Shown: positions 13,731-13,895 of the stretch, one piece after another
How the letters are laid out: every line of letters starts with the position of its first letter
Numbering within the stretch: position 1 is the first letter of the stretch
Assembly: GCA_947260045.1 (NCBI GenBank)
Contig: CAMYOP010000057.1
Span: 1 to 13,895, forward strand
From: an uncultured Desulfobulbaceae bacterium
GTDB taxonomy: Bacteria > Desulfobacterota > Desulfobulbia > Desulfobulbales > Desulfobulbaceae
Reading direction: 5' to 3'
DNA: 13,895 bases
Program-made: the position numbers and the translations under genes
The notes under the pieces: model-generated
Seen by the model: only the letters and a program-made list of their open reading frames with translations
What the model was told of the DNA's origin: nothing
Database searches by the model: none

Positions 13731-13895
13731 ATGACTGAGAACAAACAAGTCGAAACCCATGAGTTTCAGGCAGAAACAAAAAAGATTTTAAATATTGTTA
13801 TTAACTCTTTGTATACCGAGCGTGATATTTTTGTACGTGAGCTAATCTCCAACGCAGCTGATGCGCTCGAGAAATATCGCCATATGAGCTTGGTG
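13731..13895 (+). CDS. htpG: Hsp90-family chaperone HtpG, N-terminal fragment (runs off the window)
   Basis: Only the first 55 codons are present. They read through FQAETKKILNIVINSLYTERDIFVRELISNAADALEK, the highly conserved start of the GHKL-type ATPase domain of HtpG. The catalytic Glu and the Mg-binding Asn are in ELISNAADA. HtpG is an ATP-dependent cytosolic chaperone for stress-damaged clients. The ATG at 13731 is supported by AAAGGA eight bases upstream and by the family's usual short leader before the conserved ETKK-like segment. The gene lies 202 bases from the divergent hemY start and has its own promoter. The rest of the gene lies beyond the right edge. Confidence 0.96.
   Translation, partial: MTENKQVETHEFQAETKKILNIVINSLYTERDIFVRELISNAADALEKYRHMSLV

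Noticed and set aside
1..13895. CRISPR arrays, tRNA/rRNA genes, insertion sequences, phage or toxin-antitoxin genes
   Set aside because: Read for on both strands; no regularly spaced repeats, tRNA cloverleaf landmarks, transposase motifs or terminal inverted repeats were seen.

Overview
This is a bacterial chromosomal stretch, moderately AT-rich, carrying mostly housekeeping genes. A BamA outer-membrane assembly protein with signal peptide, five POTRA repeats and a C-terminal Phe shows that the host is a diderm (Gram-negative type) bacterium. The gene set and protein style (BamA with an extra N-terminal domain, a divergent DnaA-like protein, an HemY-type oxidase) remind me of the Desulfobulbales/Desulfobacterota. 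That placement is inference from impression, not from a search.

Left part (1-9110), nearly all on the minus strand. Read in the direction of transcription (right to left) it holds: an extended short-chain dehydrogenase/epimerase of unknown substrate (TTG start), a PlsC-type 1-acylglycerol-3-phosphate acyltransferase, bamA (with a recognisable promoter and Shine-Dalgarno site), a strong intrinsic terminator, mfd (transcription-repair coupling factor), and a YrfG-like HAD nucleotidase directly after mfd. Envelope biogenesis (phospholipid synthesis, outer-membrane protein insertion) and DNA repair are the themes. A possible plus-strand gene end (3-95) meets the HAD gene tail to tail at the left edge.

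Right part (9111-13895). A comF-family phosphoribosyltransferase gene and, about 660 bp further on, a dnaA-like gene lie on the plus strand. The dnaA-like gene is the most unusual item: domains I and III are readable, but domain IV is broken. The reading frame ends early, the conserved DnaA helix-turn-helix continues in another frame, and the basic loop/PRQ segment between the two is missing. The AT-rich stretch before it holds short repeats and one perfect DnaA-box match beside a weak promoter. An intrinsic terminator follows the dnaA-like gene. A protoporphyrinogen-oxidase family gene (hemY type) lies on the minus strand, diverging from the 5' end of htpG (Hsp90), which runs off the right edge and has a promoter resembling heat-shock (sigma-32) sites.

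I saw no tRNA, rRNA, CRISPR array, insertion sequence or phage gene. No clear new multi-gene system is visible. The points most worth a second look are the disrupted DnaA paralogue and its leader, the extra periplasmic domain on BamA, and the terminator wedged just before mfd.
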